Shown here: piece by piece, positions 8,794-16,562 of the stretch | Layout: each line of letters starts with the position of its first letter | Numbering within the stretch: the stretch's first letter is position 1 | Source: a bacterium 1xD42-87 | GTDB lineage: Bacteria; Bacillota; Clostridia; Lachnospirales; Lachnospiraceae | DNA: 64,000 bases | Assembly: GCA_003611805.1 (NCBI GenBank) | Contig: RAYM01000016.1 | Location: forward strand, 62,001-126,000 | Direction: 5' to 3' | Notes under the pieces: generated by a model | What the model was told of the DNA's origin: nothing | What the model saw: the letters and a program-made list of their open reading frames with translations, nothing else | Databases searched by the model: none | Translations under genes and position numbers: made by a program

Positions 8794-9150
8794 GTCATCC
8801 TCCTCCGCTCAGGCGTTTACGACGCCTTTGCCAAATCGATTTATTTTCTTGCCAGCCTGCAAGAATGCGTTTTAACCATATCGTATATTGTACACCAACT
8901 CAGGCTTCTGTGCAAATAGCAATCTGCCCTATTTTACACACAAATTTAAACCTGCCCGGCCGCTTCAATAAGCCCATTATTTAAGATAACCACAGGTCTT
9001 TGCCTTGTATTATCCCATTTCATTGTATACTGCTTCCTAACACGCCCACCATTCCAAATTGTAAATGACCTTCAGGATTCGTATGTCTGGAAATAATCTC
9101 CCCCTTCAACACCGATCCGGTAAGCTCTGATTTCGGTCACAACCGGCGCC
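8794..9150. other. Intergenic gap, 357 bases
   Basis: Between the hemerythrin fusion gene and prfA, both on the minus strand. A short hairpin GGCGT/ACGCC sits just upstream of the hemerythrin ribosome-binding site (about 8812-8826). I looked for a cyclic-di-GMP or other riboswitch core and could not support one. The rest, from about 8930 to 9150, has no open frame and no structure I can name. Confidence 0.5.
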
Positions 9151-10227
9151 TCAGTTCTCCCCCATCTTCACAAGCTTCGCCGCCTGGTCGGCGGCAATGC
9201 ACGCGTCCAGTATCTCCTGAATGTCTCCGTTCATCACCTTATCCAGCTTGTAGATGGTCAGGTTGATACGGTGGTCGGTGACGCGCCCCTGCGGGAAATT
9301 GTAGGTCCTGATCTTCTCGGAGCGGTCGCCCGTGCCGATCTGGCTTCTGCGGAGTTCTGCCTCCGCGTCATGCCGCTGCTGCTGCTCAATATCGTAGAGC
9401 TTTGCTTTCAGCAGCGCAAACGCCTTCGCTTTATTCTGTATCTGGGACTTCTCCGTCTGGCTGTAAACCACGATTCCCGTGGGATAATGGGTCAGGCGCA
9501 CCGCGGAATCCGTAGTGTTGACACACTGTCCGCCGTTGCCGGACGCCCTCATTACATCAATCCGTATATCCTTATCCTCAATCACGATATCAATATCGTC
9601 GTCCACCTCGGGCATCACTGCCACACTGATGGTGGATGTGTGGATGCGCCCGCCGGACTCTGTCTCCGGCACGCGCTGTACCCGATGCACGCCGCTCTCA
9701 TACTTCAAAACGGAGTACGCGCCCTGCCCCGTCACCATAAAGGTCACGCTCTTCATGCCGCCGATGCCGATTTCCTCCACTTCCATGGTCTCCACTTTCC
9801 AGCGGCGTCCCTCCGCATAGTGCACATACATGCGGTAAATCTCCGCCGCAAAGAGAGCCGCCTCGTCGCCGCCCGCACCCGCGCGGATTTCCACAATCAC
9901 ATTCTTATCGTCGTTGGGATCCTTTGGCAGAAGGAGAATCTTCAACTCGTGCTCCAGCTCCTCCACACGCTTCTTTGCCTCGGCAAGTTCCTCCTTCAGC
10001 ATCTCCCGCATATCGTCGTCGGACTCCCCGTCAAGCATTGCGAGACTGTCCTCAATGTCCTGATTGCATTTTTTATATTCTTTATAAGCGTTTACTACAG
10101 GAGTCAGGTCACTCTGCTCCTTCATCAGCGCCCGGAACCGCTCCTGGTTATCCGCCACGGTCGGCTCACTCAGCTCATTCATAATCTCCTCAAATTTTCT
10201 GAGCAGATCTTCCAGTTTATCAAACAT
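9151..10227 (-). CDS. prfA: Peptide chain release factor 1
   Basis: Recognises UAA and UAG stop codons in the ribosomal A site and triggers release of the finished protein. The GGQ catalytic motif is at residues 232-234 ([10 protein letters not shown]), and the stop-codon-reading PxT motif is PET at 187-189. The length of 358 aa is standard. GGAGG lies 5 bases before the ATG. The neighbour prmC encodes the methyltransferase that modifies the GGQ glutamine, so the enzyme and its substrate are made from one operon. This pairing is conserved widely in bacteria. Confidence 0.98.
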   Translation of the reverse strand: MFDKLEDLLRKFEEIMNELSEPTVADNQERFRALMKEQSDLTPVVNAYKEYKKCNQDIEDSLAMLDGESDDDMREMLKEELAEAKKRVEELEHELKILLLPKDPNDDKNVIVEIRAGAGGDEAALFAAEIYRMYVHYAEGRRWKVETMEVEEIGIGGMKSVTFMVTGQGAYSVLKYESGVHRVQRVPETESGGRIHTSTISVAVMPEVDDDIDIVIEDKDIRIDVMRASGNGGQCVNTTDSAVRLTHYPTGIVVYSQTEKSQIQNKAKAFALLKAKLYDIEQQQRHDAEAELRRSQIGTGDRSEKIRTYNFPQGRVTDHRINLTIYKLDKVMNGDIQEILDACIAADQAAKLVKMGEN

Positions 10228-10376
10228 AACTACCTCCGGCTGTCAAACAGCTATTCTCCCATTCTTCTTTGCCAAATGCAGGTCCGCCTTCAGCTTCCTT
10301 CTGCTGCCTGCTGCATCATTTACTAAAACATTCCAGTATTTATAACGCTCGTTATTTATCAATGTCAGGAGTACCG

Positions 10377-11237
10377 CTAACCAAACCAGCTCCCGTACAC
10401 AACCCGGTCAAGCCCGGCAAAATCCTTCACAACCTCAACCTCACGAAAGCCCGCCGCTTCCATAATCTTACAAACATCTGCCGCCTGTTCACAGCCAATC
10501 TCAAAAAACAGCATGCCGCCGCCGTTTAAATAAGCCCCGGCATCCCCGGCTATCCTTCTGTAAAAGGCAAGACCATCTGTCCCGCCGTCAAGCGCCATCA
10601 CAGGCTCATACTCCCGTACTTCCGGCATCAGCGTATCAATAACATCCGTTTTTATATAAGGAGGATTGGACACAATCATGTCAAATCGGTCTTCAAGCCC
10701 CTCAAAGAGGTTCCCCTCCAGAAACCGCGCCTTCATATCCGGGCGCTGAGTCCGCTGAATCTCATAATTTTTCCCCGCCACCGAAAGCGCCCGCGCCGAC
10801 AAATCCACGCCTACGCCCTCGCAGTCATTGGAATAATGCAAAAGACTCAGCAGAATGCACCCAGAGCCAGTGCACAGATCCAGAATCCGCATCCCGTCGT
10901 GGAGATGCTTCATCGCTTCCTCCACCAGCACTTCCGTATCCTGCCTCGGTACCAGAACATCTTTGTTGACTAAAAAAGTCAGCCCCATAAAATCCTGCTC
11001 GCCTGTCAGATGCTGCAGCGGCACATGCACCGCCCGCCTTTCGATTAAGCCGCAGTATCTGCCATACTCTTCCTCAGAAACATCCCGTTCCCCATGCACA
11101 AGCAGCGTGTTCCGATCCGTCCCGCACACAAACTCCAGGAGAAGCCTCGCATCCAGTTCCGCCTCCTCTATGTCAGCTTCCCCAAGCCGCGCCGCACCTT
11201 CCCGATACACCTCATAATACGTCAGCTTCCCATCCAT
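10377..11237 (-). CDS. prmC: Release factor glutamine N5-methyltransferase
   Basis: Methylates the glutamine of the GGQ motif in release factors 1 and 2, using S-adenosylmethionine. The N-terminal ~90 residues form the helical substrate-binding domain. The SAM-binding loop is LDLCTGSGCI (119-128) and the glutamine-binding NPPY motif is at 191-194. The length of 286 aa is normal. It lies upstream of prfA on the same strand. The 149 bases between them hold no gene. A large palindrome separates it from the DUF1385 gene upstream. Confidence 0.97.
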   Translation of the reverse strand: MDGKLTYYEVYREGAARLGEADIEEAELDARLLLEFVCGTDRNTLLVHGERDVSEEEYGRYCGLIERRAVHVPLQHLTGEQDFMGLTFLVNKDVLVPRQDTEVLVEEAMKHLHDGMRILDLCTGSGCILLSLLHYSNDCEGVGVDLSARALSVAGKNYEIQRTQRPDMKARFLEGNLFEGLEDRFDMIVSNPPYIKTDVIDTLMPEVREYEPVMALDGGTDGLAFYRRIAGDAGAYLNGGGMLFFEIGCEQAADVCKIMEAAGFREVEVVKDFAGLDRVVYGSWFG

Positions 11238-11380
11238 TCCTACATCCCCACAGAGTCAACTTTTCTGTCATACACAACCAGCGCAGCGAAGCGTCCGCGT
11301 CCCCCGCCCACTACCTCCCGCCTTCCCATCACACAAAACCAGCGAGCGAAGCGCAGCGTCCTCTTCCCATTCGCCAGCGC

Positions 11381-11508
11381 GGGCGGGGCGTCATATCTTA
11401 AGGAGCCCCTTGAAACGCGTCAGCACTTGGCGAGTTTCTTCACGAGCCTAGTACTGCTACGCGTTTCACGGAGCGGAAGCGCGGCGACGTAGATATGACG
11501 CCCCGCCC
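11381..11508. repeat. 128-nt nested palindrome
   Basis: The outer arms GGGCGGGGCGTCATATCT (11381-11398) and AGATATGACGCCCCGCCC (11491-11508) are perfect 18-bp inverted repeats. Inside them TGAAACGCGT (11411-11420) and ACGCGTTTCA (11459-11468) form a second perfect 10-bp pair. Just to the left, two imperfect copies of ACCAGCG(A)GCGAAGCG occur near 11279 and 11332. It lies between DUF1385 and prmC and is transcribed with them. A MITE-like element or an operon-internal RNA structure are the two readings. Confidence 0.85.
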
Positions 11509-11539
11509 ACGCGTCCGAATCGCCAAATTGCTTCGCCGC

Positions 11540-12511
11540 TCACCCCTCCATCCAGCTCTCATCCACCTCATACCCAAACGTCTCTTTGATATACCCTTTC
11601 CAGTCAAAGACCGCCTCCACCGCAGCGATCGCCACCTCCACCATGCTCTCGTCCGGCTCTTTCGTGGTCAGCCTCTGCAGCCACATGCCCGGCGCGGAAA
11701 TAATCCGCACAAGCATATTGTTGCTCTTTCCGGCAAGCCGTATGATCTCGTAGGAAATCCCCGCAATCACGGGAATCAGCGCCACCCGGACCAAAACGCG
11801 GTAAACGGGATTCTCCACCCGGATAAAGAAAAACAAAATCACGCTGACAAACATGACAAACAGCAGAAAACTGGTGCCGCAGCGTCTGTGCTGCTTAGAG
11901 CAGCGCATCACTTCTTTCACTGTGAGCGGCGCCCCCTTCTCAACGCAGTTGATACACTTATGCTCCGCACCGTGGTACATATAAACCCGCCTGATATCCT
12001 TCATCAGGGAAATTGCCAGCACATACCCGACAAAAATCACAATCCGCAGCGCACCCTCCAAAATAGCCATAAAGGAAGCGCTTCTGATGTACTCCTCAAA
12101 CAGGGAAGTGATAAAATAAGGCAGCACCATGAAGATTCCGATCGCCAGAACCAGTGAGAAGATCATTACAATCCCACTAAACACCTTTTCCGCCTTATCC
12201 TTGAAGATTCTGTTAAAAGCCTTATCCGCTGCCGTCTCCTTCGCCTCCTCATCCTCGTAGAAAGACGCGGAAAAGTTCAGACAGCGCATCCCCAGAACAA
12301 GGGAATCAATAAACTGGAATACGCCTCTGATAAAGGGAATATCCAGAAGCTTGCTGCCGTGAATCACGCTGTGGTAGTGCTCCACTTCCACCTCGATCTC
12401 GCCGTCGGGTTTTCTCACCGCCACCGCATACTGATCCTTATTTTTCATCATAATGCCTTCCAGAACCGCCTGTCCGCCGATCCCGGAATATTTTAATTTT
12501 CTTTTCGCCAT
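11540..12511 (-). CDS. DUF1385 membrane protein (YqhQ family)
   Basis: A conserved Firmicute membrane protein with no biochemically settled function. The N-terminus GIGGQAVLEGIMMKN is the family hallmark. Hydrophobic segments fall at about residues 95-145, 165-190 and 215-260. Between them, YMYHGAEHKCINCVE and RCSKQHRRCGTSFL carry conserved His and Cys residues that could bind metal. The start at 12511 (MAKRKL) has AAAGGTG a few bases upstream. It belongs to the rho-rpmE-DUF1385-prmC-prfA cluster typical of Clostridia, which ties it by location to translation and termination genes. Confidence 0.92.
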   Translation of the reverse strand: MAKRKLKYSGIGGQAVLEGIMMKNKDQYAVAVRKPDGEIEVEVEHYHSVIHGSKLLDIPFIRGVFQFIDSLVLGMRCLNFSASFYEDEEAKETAADKAFNRIFKDKAEKVFSGIVMIFSLVLAIGIFMVLPYFITSLFEEYIRSASFMAILEGALRIVIFVGYVLAISLMKDIRRVYMYHGAEHKCINCVEKGAPLTVKEVMRCSKQHRRCGTSFLLFVMFVSVILFFFIRVENPVYRVLVRVALIPVIAGISYEIIRLAGKSNNMLVRIISAPGMWLQRLTTKEPDESMVEVAIAAVEAVFDWKGYIKETFGYEVDESWMEG

Positions 12512-12620
12512 TGTACTCACCTTTCATTCAAGCAGGAAAAATGTCTCCCTGCTCTCTGCACAGTCTTCATGCCTCGCTTTGGCAGCCGATTTCCGAATGC
12601 AGGTCTGCGCATAGTATGAG

Positions 12621-12647
12621 AAAAGGTTGAGATAACCTCAACCTTTT
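12621..12647 (-). terminator. Intrinsic terminator after rpmE
   Basis: A perfect 11-bp stem AAAAGGTTGAG/CTCAACCTTTT with a 5-base loop. Read on the minus strand it ends in TTTTCTCAT. It starts 14 bases after the rpmE stop codon. It may only attenuate read-through into DUF1385. Confidence 0.8.
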
Positions 12648-12660
12648 TCGTACCTTACAT

Positions 12661-12867
12661 TTATTTGTTTTCCACACCGTACTTCCGATTGAATTTATCA
12701 ATACGGCCGCGAGCCTGTGCCGTCTTCTGCTGTCCCGTATAGAACGCATGGCACTTGGAGCAAACCTCCACATGGATCTCGGGCTTGGTGGAACCTGTCA
12801 CAAAGGTATTGCCACAGTTACATGTTACCGTTGCCTGATAATACTGGGGATGGATTCCTTCTCTCAT
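12661..12867 (-). CDS. rpmE: 50S ribosomal protein L31
   Basis: A 68-residue ribosomal protein of the large subunit. It keeps the zinc-type cysteines: C16 and C18 in TCNCGN, and C36 and C39 in [11 protein letters not shown]. This is therefore the zinc-containing (C+) paralogue rather than the zinc-starvation form. The AAAGGAG site precedes the ATG. The gene has its own promoter (13023-13051), a structured leader and a terminator, so it can be controlled separately from rho. Confidence 0.97.
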   Translation of the reverse strand: MREGIHPQYYQATVTCNCGNTFVTGSTKPEIHVEVCSKCHAFYTGQQKTAQARGRIDKFNRKYGVENK

Positions 12868-13016
12868 CGCTATATCATACTCCTTTCTCAGCCTGTGTAT
12901 TTACGCCCTGCGCGTAAATCTGCCGTTGAAAGCATGTTTCTTTCAACCCTGCTTCAAGTTCTGACATGAACCGCCTGCCTTATTACGGTTATAGCTTCGG
13001 TTCACAGTCACACAGC
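12868..13016 (-). ncRNA. Structured 5' leader of rpmE (candidate L31 leader)
   Basis: About 150 bases lie between the predicted rpmE promoter and its ATG. They contain hairpins ATTTACGC/GCGTAAAT (12899-12919) and GTTGAAAG/CTTTCAAC (12925-12947), and a GAACCG/CGGTTC pairing near 12967-12997. Ribosomal protein L31 genes in Firmicutes are known to carry autoregulatory leader RNAs (an L31-Firmicutes motif is described), so an L31-binding leader is plausible. I have not matched the consensus itself. Confidence 0.4.
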
Positions 13017-13022
13017 TTTTAC

Positions 13023-13051
13023 ATTTTAGCATAGGATTTTCGGGTATGCAA
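13023..13051 (-). promoter_or_regulatory. Promoter of rpmE
   Basis: On the minus strand TTGCAT (13046-13051), a 17-base spacer and TAAAAT (13023-13028) form a good sigma-A promoter about 150 bases upstream of the rpmE ATG. Confidence 0.7.
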
Positions 13052-13079
13052 GCCCTTTTTCATTTAATTTCCCTATAAT

Positions 13080-14441
13080 TTAAATGAACTTCATCTTTTT
13101 GACCATATTCACAAATTCCTGATTGTTTCTGGTCTTGGCAAACATATCCACGACGCGCTCAACCGCCTCGTCCGCCTTCATGCCGTTGAACGCCTTGCGG
13201 ATGACGTTGATCGCCTCCAGCTCGTCAGGATTTAAGAGCAGATCCTCTCTTCTGGTGCTGGATTTCGGAATATCGATAGCCGGGAACACCCTCTTCTCGG
13301 AGAGTTTTCTGTCGAGCACCATCTCCATATTGCCTGTGCCCTTAAATTCCTCATAAATCACATCGTCCATCTTGCTGCCGGTTTCCACAAGCGCCGTCGC
13401 CAGGATCGTCAGACTGCCTCCCTCCCGCATATTACGCGCCGCACCGAAGAACCGCTTGGGCATATGTAACGCCGCCGGATCAAGACCGCCGGACAGCGTG
13501 CGTCCACTGGGCGGCACGACCAGATTGTAAGCTCTTGTCAAACGGGTAATGCTGTCCAGAAGGATCACTACATCCTTTTTGTGCTCCACCAGACGCTTCG
13601 CGCGCTCAATCACCATTTCGGACACTCGCTTGTGATGCTCAGGCAGCTCGTCAAAAGTGGAGTAAATCACTTCCACATTCGGACCTTCGATCGCTTCCTT
13701 GATGTCCGTCACTTCCTCGGGACGCTCGTCGATCAGCAGGATGATCAGATGCGAATCGGGCGCGGTTCTGGTAATGGACTTCGCCACTTCCTTAAGCAAG
13801 GTTGTCTTACCTGCCTTCGGCGGGGACACAATCATACCTCTCTGCCCTTTACCCACCGGACTCATCAGATCCATGATCCGCATTGCCACCGTGCAGCCCG
13901 GCGTCTCCAGTTTCAGACGCTCATCCGGGAAAATCGGCGTCATATTCTCGAAAGTCACCCGGCGCATAGCCACTTCCGGCGGATACCCGTTGATTGTCTT
14001 CACATACAAAAGCGCGCTGAACTTCTCGTTCTGCGTCTTGATCCTCGTATTACCCTCCAGAATGTCTCCCGTTTTCAGACCGAAACGGCGGATCTGGCTG
14101 GGCGCCACATAGACGTCGTGTTCGCCGGGCAGATAGTTCTCACAGCGGATAAAGCCGAAACCGTCGCTCATAACCTCCAGAATGCCACTGGCGGTAATAC
14201 CGCTGTCAAGCTCTGCCGGAAATTTCTCTTCCTCCGCGGAATCCGCCCTTTTTGCAGGTGCATTCGAAGTCACCACAGATTTGACAGCCACTTCCTTCCC
14301 TGCCGCCTTGTCCTTCTCATCCTCCTTAAGCATCGCCTCCACGATCTGTGCCTTCTTCATGGTAGAAGTTCCCTTGATCCCTCTGGATTTCGCGATCTCC
14401 TTCAAGTCCGTAAGCGCCAGCGATTCATACTTTTCTCTCAT
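13080..14441 (-). CDS. rho: Transcription termination factor Rho
   Basis: A hexameric RNA-dependent ATPase that ends transcription of untranslated RNA. The N-terminal Rho_N helical domain is residues ~5-40 ([15 protein letters not shown]). A Lys/Ala/Glu-rich linker follows, then the cold-shock-like RNA-binding domain ([16 protein letters not shown], ~88-160). The ATPase core has Walker [11 protein letters not shown], Walker [12 protein letters not shown], and the Q/R-loop region [18 protein letters not shown]. The length of 453 aa is normal for Firmicutes. It heads the cluster leading to prfA and is transcribed divergently from the malic enzyme gene. Confidence 0.98.
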   Translation of the reverse strand: MREKYESLALTDLKEIAKSRGIKGTSTMKKAQIVEAMLKEDEKDKAAGKEVAVKSVVTSNAPAKRADSAEEEKFPAELDSGITASGILEVMSDGFGFIRCENYLPGEHDVYVAPSQIRRFGLKTGDILEGNTRIKTQNEKFSALLYVKTINGYPPEVAMRRVTFENMTPIFPDERLKLETPGCTVAMRIMDLMSPVGKGQRGMIVSPPKAGKTTLLKEVAKSITRTAPDSHLIILLIDERPEEVTDIKEAIEGPNVEVIYSTFDELPEHHKRVSEMVIERAKRLVEHKKDVVILLDSITRLTRAYNLVVPPSGRTLSGGLDPAALHMPKRFFGAARNMREGGSLTILATALVETGSKMDDVIYEEFKGTGNMEMVLDRKLSEKRVFPAIDIPKSSTRREDLLLNPDELEAINVIRKAFNGMKADEAVERVVDMFAKTRNNQEFVNMVKKMKFI

Positions 14442-14687
14442 AAATTCCTCCCACGTTATGTTATATTGTCATTGCGCAAGCAAATTACTTATCATTTAAT
14501 AACTACAGAATGTCTGTCACATCTATATCTATACAGCTCTTTCGTCCGGGGATTTCGTGCCTGATACGACTCAGAAAATGATTTTATGTCTGTATTTGCT
14601 TATTATACACCATCCTTTTCAAAATAAAAAGACTTTTTTCTGAAATATAAGTAATTGTAAAAAGCCAATAAAAAAGGCGGATGGATA

Positions 14688-14716
14688 TTGCAGAGAAATA
14701 TTAAATATTATAAGAT
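14688..14716 (+). promoter_or_regulatory. Promoter of the malic enzyme gene
   Basis: TTGCAG (14688-14693), a 17-base spacer and TAAGAT (14711-14716) lie about 50 bases upstream of the start codon. They sit in an AT-rich stretch of the 326-base divergent gap between rho and the malic enzyme. I see no operator or gene in the rest of the gap (14442-14767). Confidence 0.5.
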
Positions 14717-14767
14717 AATAGTCGCATGGAAAAACAACATTCTACACAGAGAAGATGAGGTAATTTT

Positions 14768-15922
14768 ATGACAATCAACGAAAAAGCGCTTGCATTACAT
14801 GAAAAATGGCGGGGTAAGCTGGAAACAGTCTCCAAAACCCCTGTCAAAACCCGCGAGGCTCTCTCCCTCGCCTATACGCCCGGCGTGGCGGAGCCGTGTA
14901 AAGTCATCGCGGAGAATAAAGAAGCCGCTTACACCTACACATGGAAATCCAACACCGTGGCAGTGGTATCCGATGGCAGCGCGGTTCTGGGACTCGGCAA
15001 TATCGGTCCCTACGCGGCTATGCCCGTAATGGAAGGCAAGGCGGTGCTGTTTAAGGAATTCGGCGGCGTCAATGCCGTGCCGATCTGTCTGGACACGCAG
15101 GACACAGAGGAGATCATCAAGGCTGTGACTTACCTTGCTCCGGGCTTTGGTGGCATCAACCTGGAAGACATCAGCGCCCCCCGCTGCTTTGAAATTGAGG
15201 AGCGTCTGAAAGAAATACTGGACATTCCCGTTTTCCATGATGACCAGCACGGTACCGCGATTGTGGTGCTTGCCGGTATCATCAACGGCTTAAAGGTGGT
15301 GGGAAAGAAGAAAGAAGACTGTAAAGTAATTGTAAACGGCGCGGGCAGCGCGGGTGTGGCAATCACCAAACTGCTTCTGACCTACGGCTTCCCCAATGTC
15401 ATCATGTGCGACAAAGTCGGCATCATCGGCAAAACCACCGAGGGGCTGAACTGGATGCAGCAGAAAATGGCGGAAGTGACCAACCCCGACAACCTGAGCG
15501 GCACGCTGGCGGACGCCCTGAAAGGAGCGGATATCTTTGTAGGCGTATCCGCCCCCAATATCGTAACACCTGATATGGTATCTTCCATGAACCGGGATTC
15601 CATCCTCTTTGCCATGGCAAACCCCGTGCCGGAAATTATGCCGGACGTCGCGAAAGCCGCAGGCGCGCGTGTTGTGGGAACGGGGCGCTCCGACTTCCCC
15701 AATCAGGTCAACAACGTGGTCGCTTTCCCCGGCATTTTCAAGGGTGCACTGGAAGGGCGCGCCGCACAGATCACGGAGGAGATGAAGCTTGCCGCCGCAC
15801 AGGCAATCGCCGCACTCGTCCCGGAGGATCAGCTGAACGAGGACAACATCATGCCCGAAGCCTTCGACCCGAAGGTGGCGGAGGTAGTGGCAGAAGCCGT
15901 CAAGTCACATATAAAAAATTAG
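14768..15922 (+). CDS. NAD(P)-dependent malic enzyme
   Basis: Oxidative decarboxylation of malate to pyruvate in the cytosol. At 384 aa it is the short, single-domain prokaryotic form without the phosphotransacetylase-like tail. Motifs are SLAYTPGVAEPCK near the N-terminus, VFHDDQHGTAIV (metal-binding Asp pair), the Rossmann loop VNGAGSAGVAI, and ANPVPEIMPD near the C-terminus. Cofactor choice cannot be read with certainty. AGATGAGG precedes the ATG. A two-hairpin repeat follows immediately, then the DUF4364 gene on the same strand. Confidence 0.95.
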   Translation: MTINEKALALHEKWRGKLETVSKTPVKTREALSLAYTPGVAEPCKVIAENKEAAYTYTWKSNTVAVVSDGSAVLGLGNIGPYAAMPVMEGKAVLFKEFGGVNAVPICLDTQDTEEIIKAVTYLAPGFGGINLEDISAPRCFEIEERLKEILDIPVFHDDQHGTAIVVLAGIINGLKVVGKKKEDCKVIVNGAGSAGVAITKLLLTYGFPNVIMCDKVGIIGKTTEGLNWMQQKMAEVTNPDNLSGTLADALKGADIFVGVSAPNIVTPDMVSSMNRDSILFAMANPVPEIMPDVAKAAGARVVGTGRSDFPNQVNNVVAFPGIFKGALEGRAAQITEEMKLAAAQAIAALVPEDQLNEDNIMPEAFDPKVAEVVAEAVKSHIKN

Positions 15923-15926
15923 CGCG

Positions 15927-16024
15927 GAGAATGCCGCTTTTCAGGCATTCTCCTGTGTGAGACATAGTACTTCTTCGCGAAGCAGCCTTTGCTGCTGCGT
16001 TTTAGAAGTACTTCTCACACTATT
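15927..16024. repeat. Two-hairpin palindromic repeat module
   Basis: Hairpin A is GGAGAATGCC/GGCATTCTCC (15927-15954). Hairpin B has an outer stem GTGTGAGA/TCTCACAC (15955-15962 with 16013-16020) and a 3-base bulge CAT on the left only. Its inner stem is AGTACTTCT/AGAAGTACT, and its apical stem is GCAGC/GCTGC with a CTTT loop. Hairpin A may also end malic enzyme transcripts. Similar modules occur at 2252, 42400 and 48376. Confidence 0.85.
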
Positions 16025-16038
16025 ATCAAGGAGACATT

Positions 16039-16554
16039 ATGGCACAGGATCCTTTAACACTCTATAAACTGATAACGCTCTACATGCTGGACCGGGTCTC
16101 CTTTCCGCTCACGAAAGCGCAGATCGGCGATTTTATTCTCGGACACGACTACACGAACTTCCTGACCTTGCAGCAGGTGATCGCGGAACTGATCGACGCG
16201 GAGCTGATCCGTGCCAAATCCCTTCGCAATCGGACTTATCTGGAGATTACGGAGGAAGGGCGAAACACGCTCAACTATTTTGGCAATCGCATAAACGACT
16301 CCATCAAGGATGATATCGCCGCCTTTTTTGCCGACCATGAGATGGACATGCGCAGTGAGTCCGCCATCCGCGCGGACTACTATAAGTCCACGTCCGGCGA
16401 ATTTGAAGCGCATCTTCTCGTAAAAGAAAAGGACGTGACAGTGGTGGATATCACCCTGTCCGTCCCTGATGAGGATACTGCCGCCGCGATCTGTGCCAAC
16501 TGGCAGAAGAAAAACCAAATCATCTACCAGTATCTGATCTCCCAGCTATTCTGA
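16039..16554 (+). CDS. DUF4364 family protein
   Basis: A 171-residue protein typical of Clostridia. The N-terminal half (DPLTLYKLITLYMLDRV, then PLTKAQIGDFILGHDYTN, LQQVIAELIDAELI) looks like a winged-helix domain of PadR/MarR type. The C-terminal half is a small alpha/beta domain ending QKKNQIIYQYLISQLF. Its function is unproven, but a regulatory role is likely from the fold. AAGGAG lies before the ATG. It may be transcribed from the malic enzyme promoter through the hairpin repeat. Confidence 0.88.
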   Translation: MAQDPLTLYKLITLYMLDRVSFPLTKAQIGDFILGHDYTNFLTLQQVIAELIDAELIRAKSLRNRTYLEITEEGRNTLNYFGNRINDSIKDDIAAFFADHEMDMRSESAIRADYYKSTSGEFEAHLLVKEKDVTVVDITLSVPDEDTAAAICANWQKKNQIIYQYLISQLF

Positions 16555-16562
16555 TCCCTGTT

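Noticed and set aside
8800-8890. A riboswitch in front of the hemerythrin gene
   Set aside because: A short GGCAAAG stretch and a hairpin recalled the cyclic-di-GMP aptamer, but the conserved core and second stem are not there.
11094-11492. A 132-codon plus-strand frame running into the palindrome
   Set aside because: Its first half is antisense to prmC and the rest is the palindromic element; it has no start signal.
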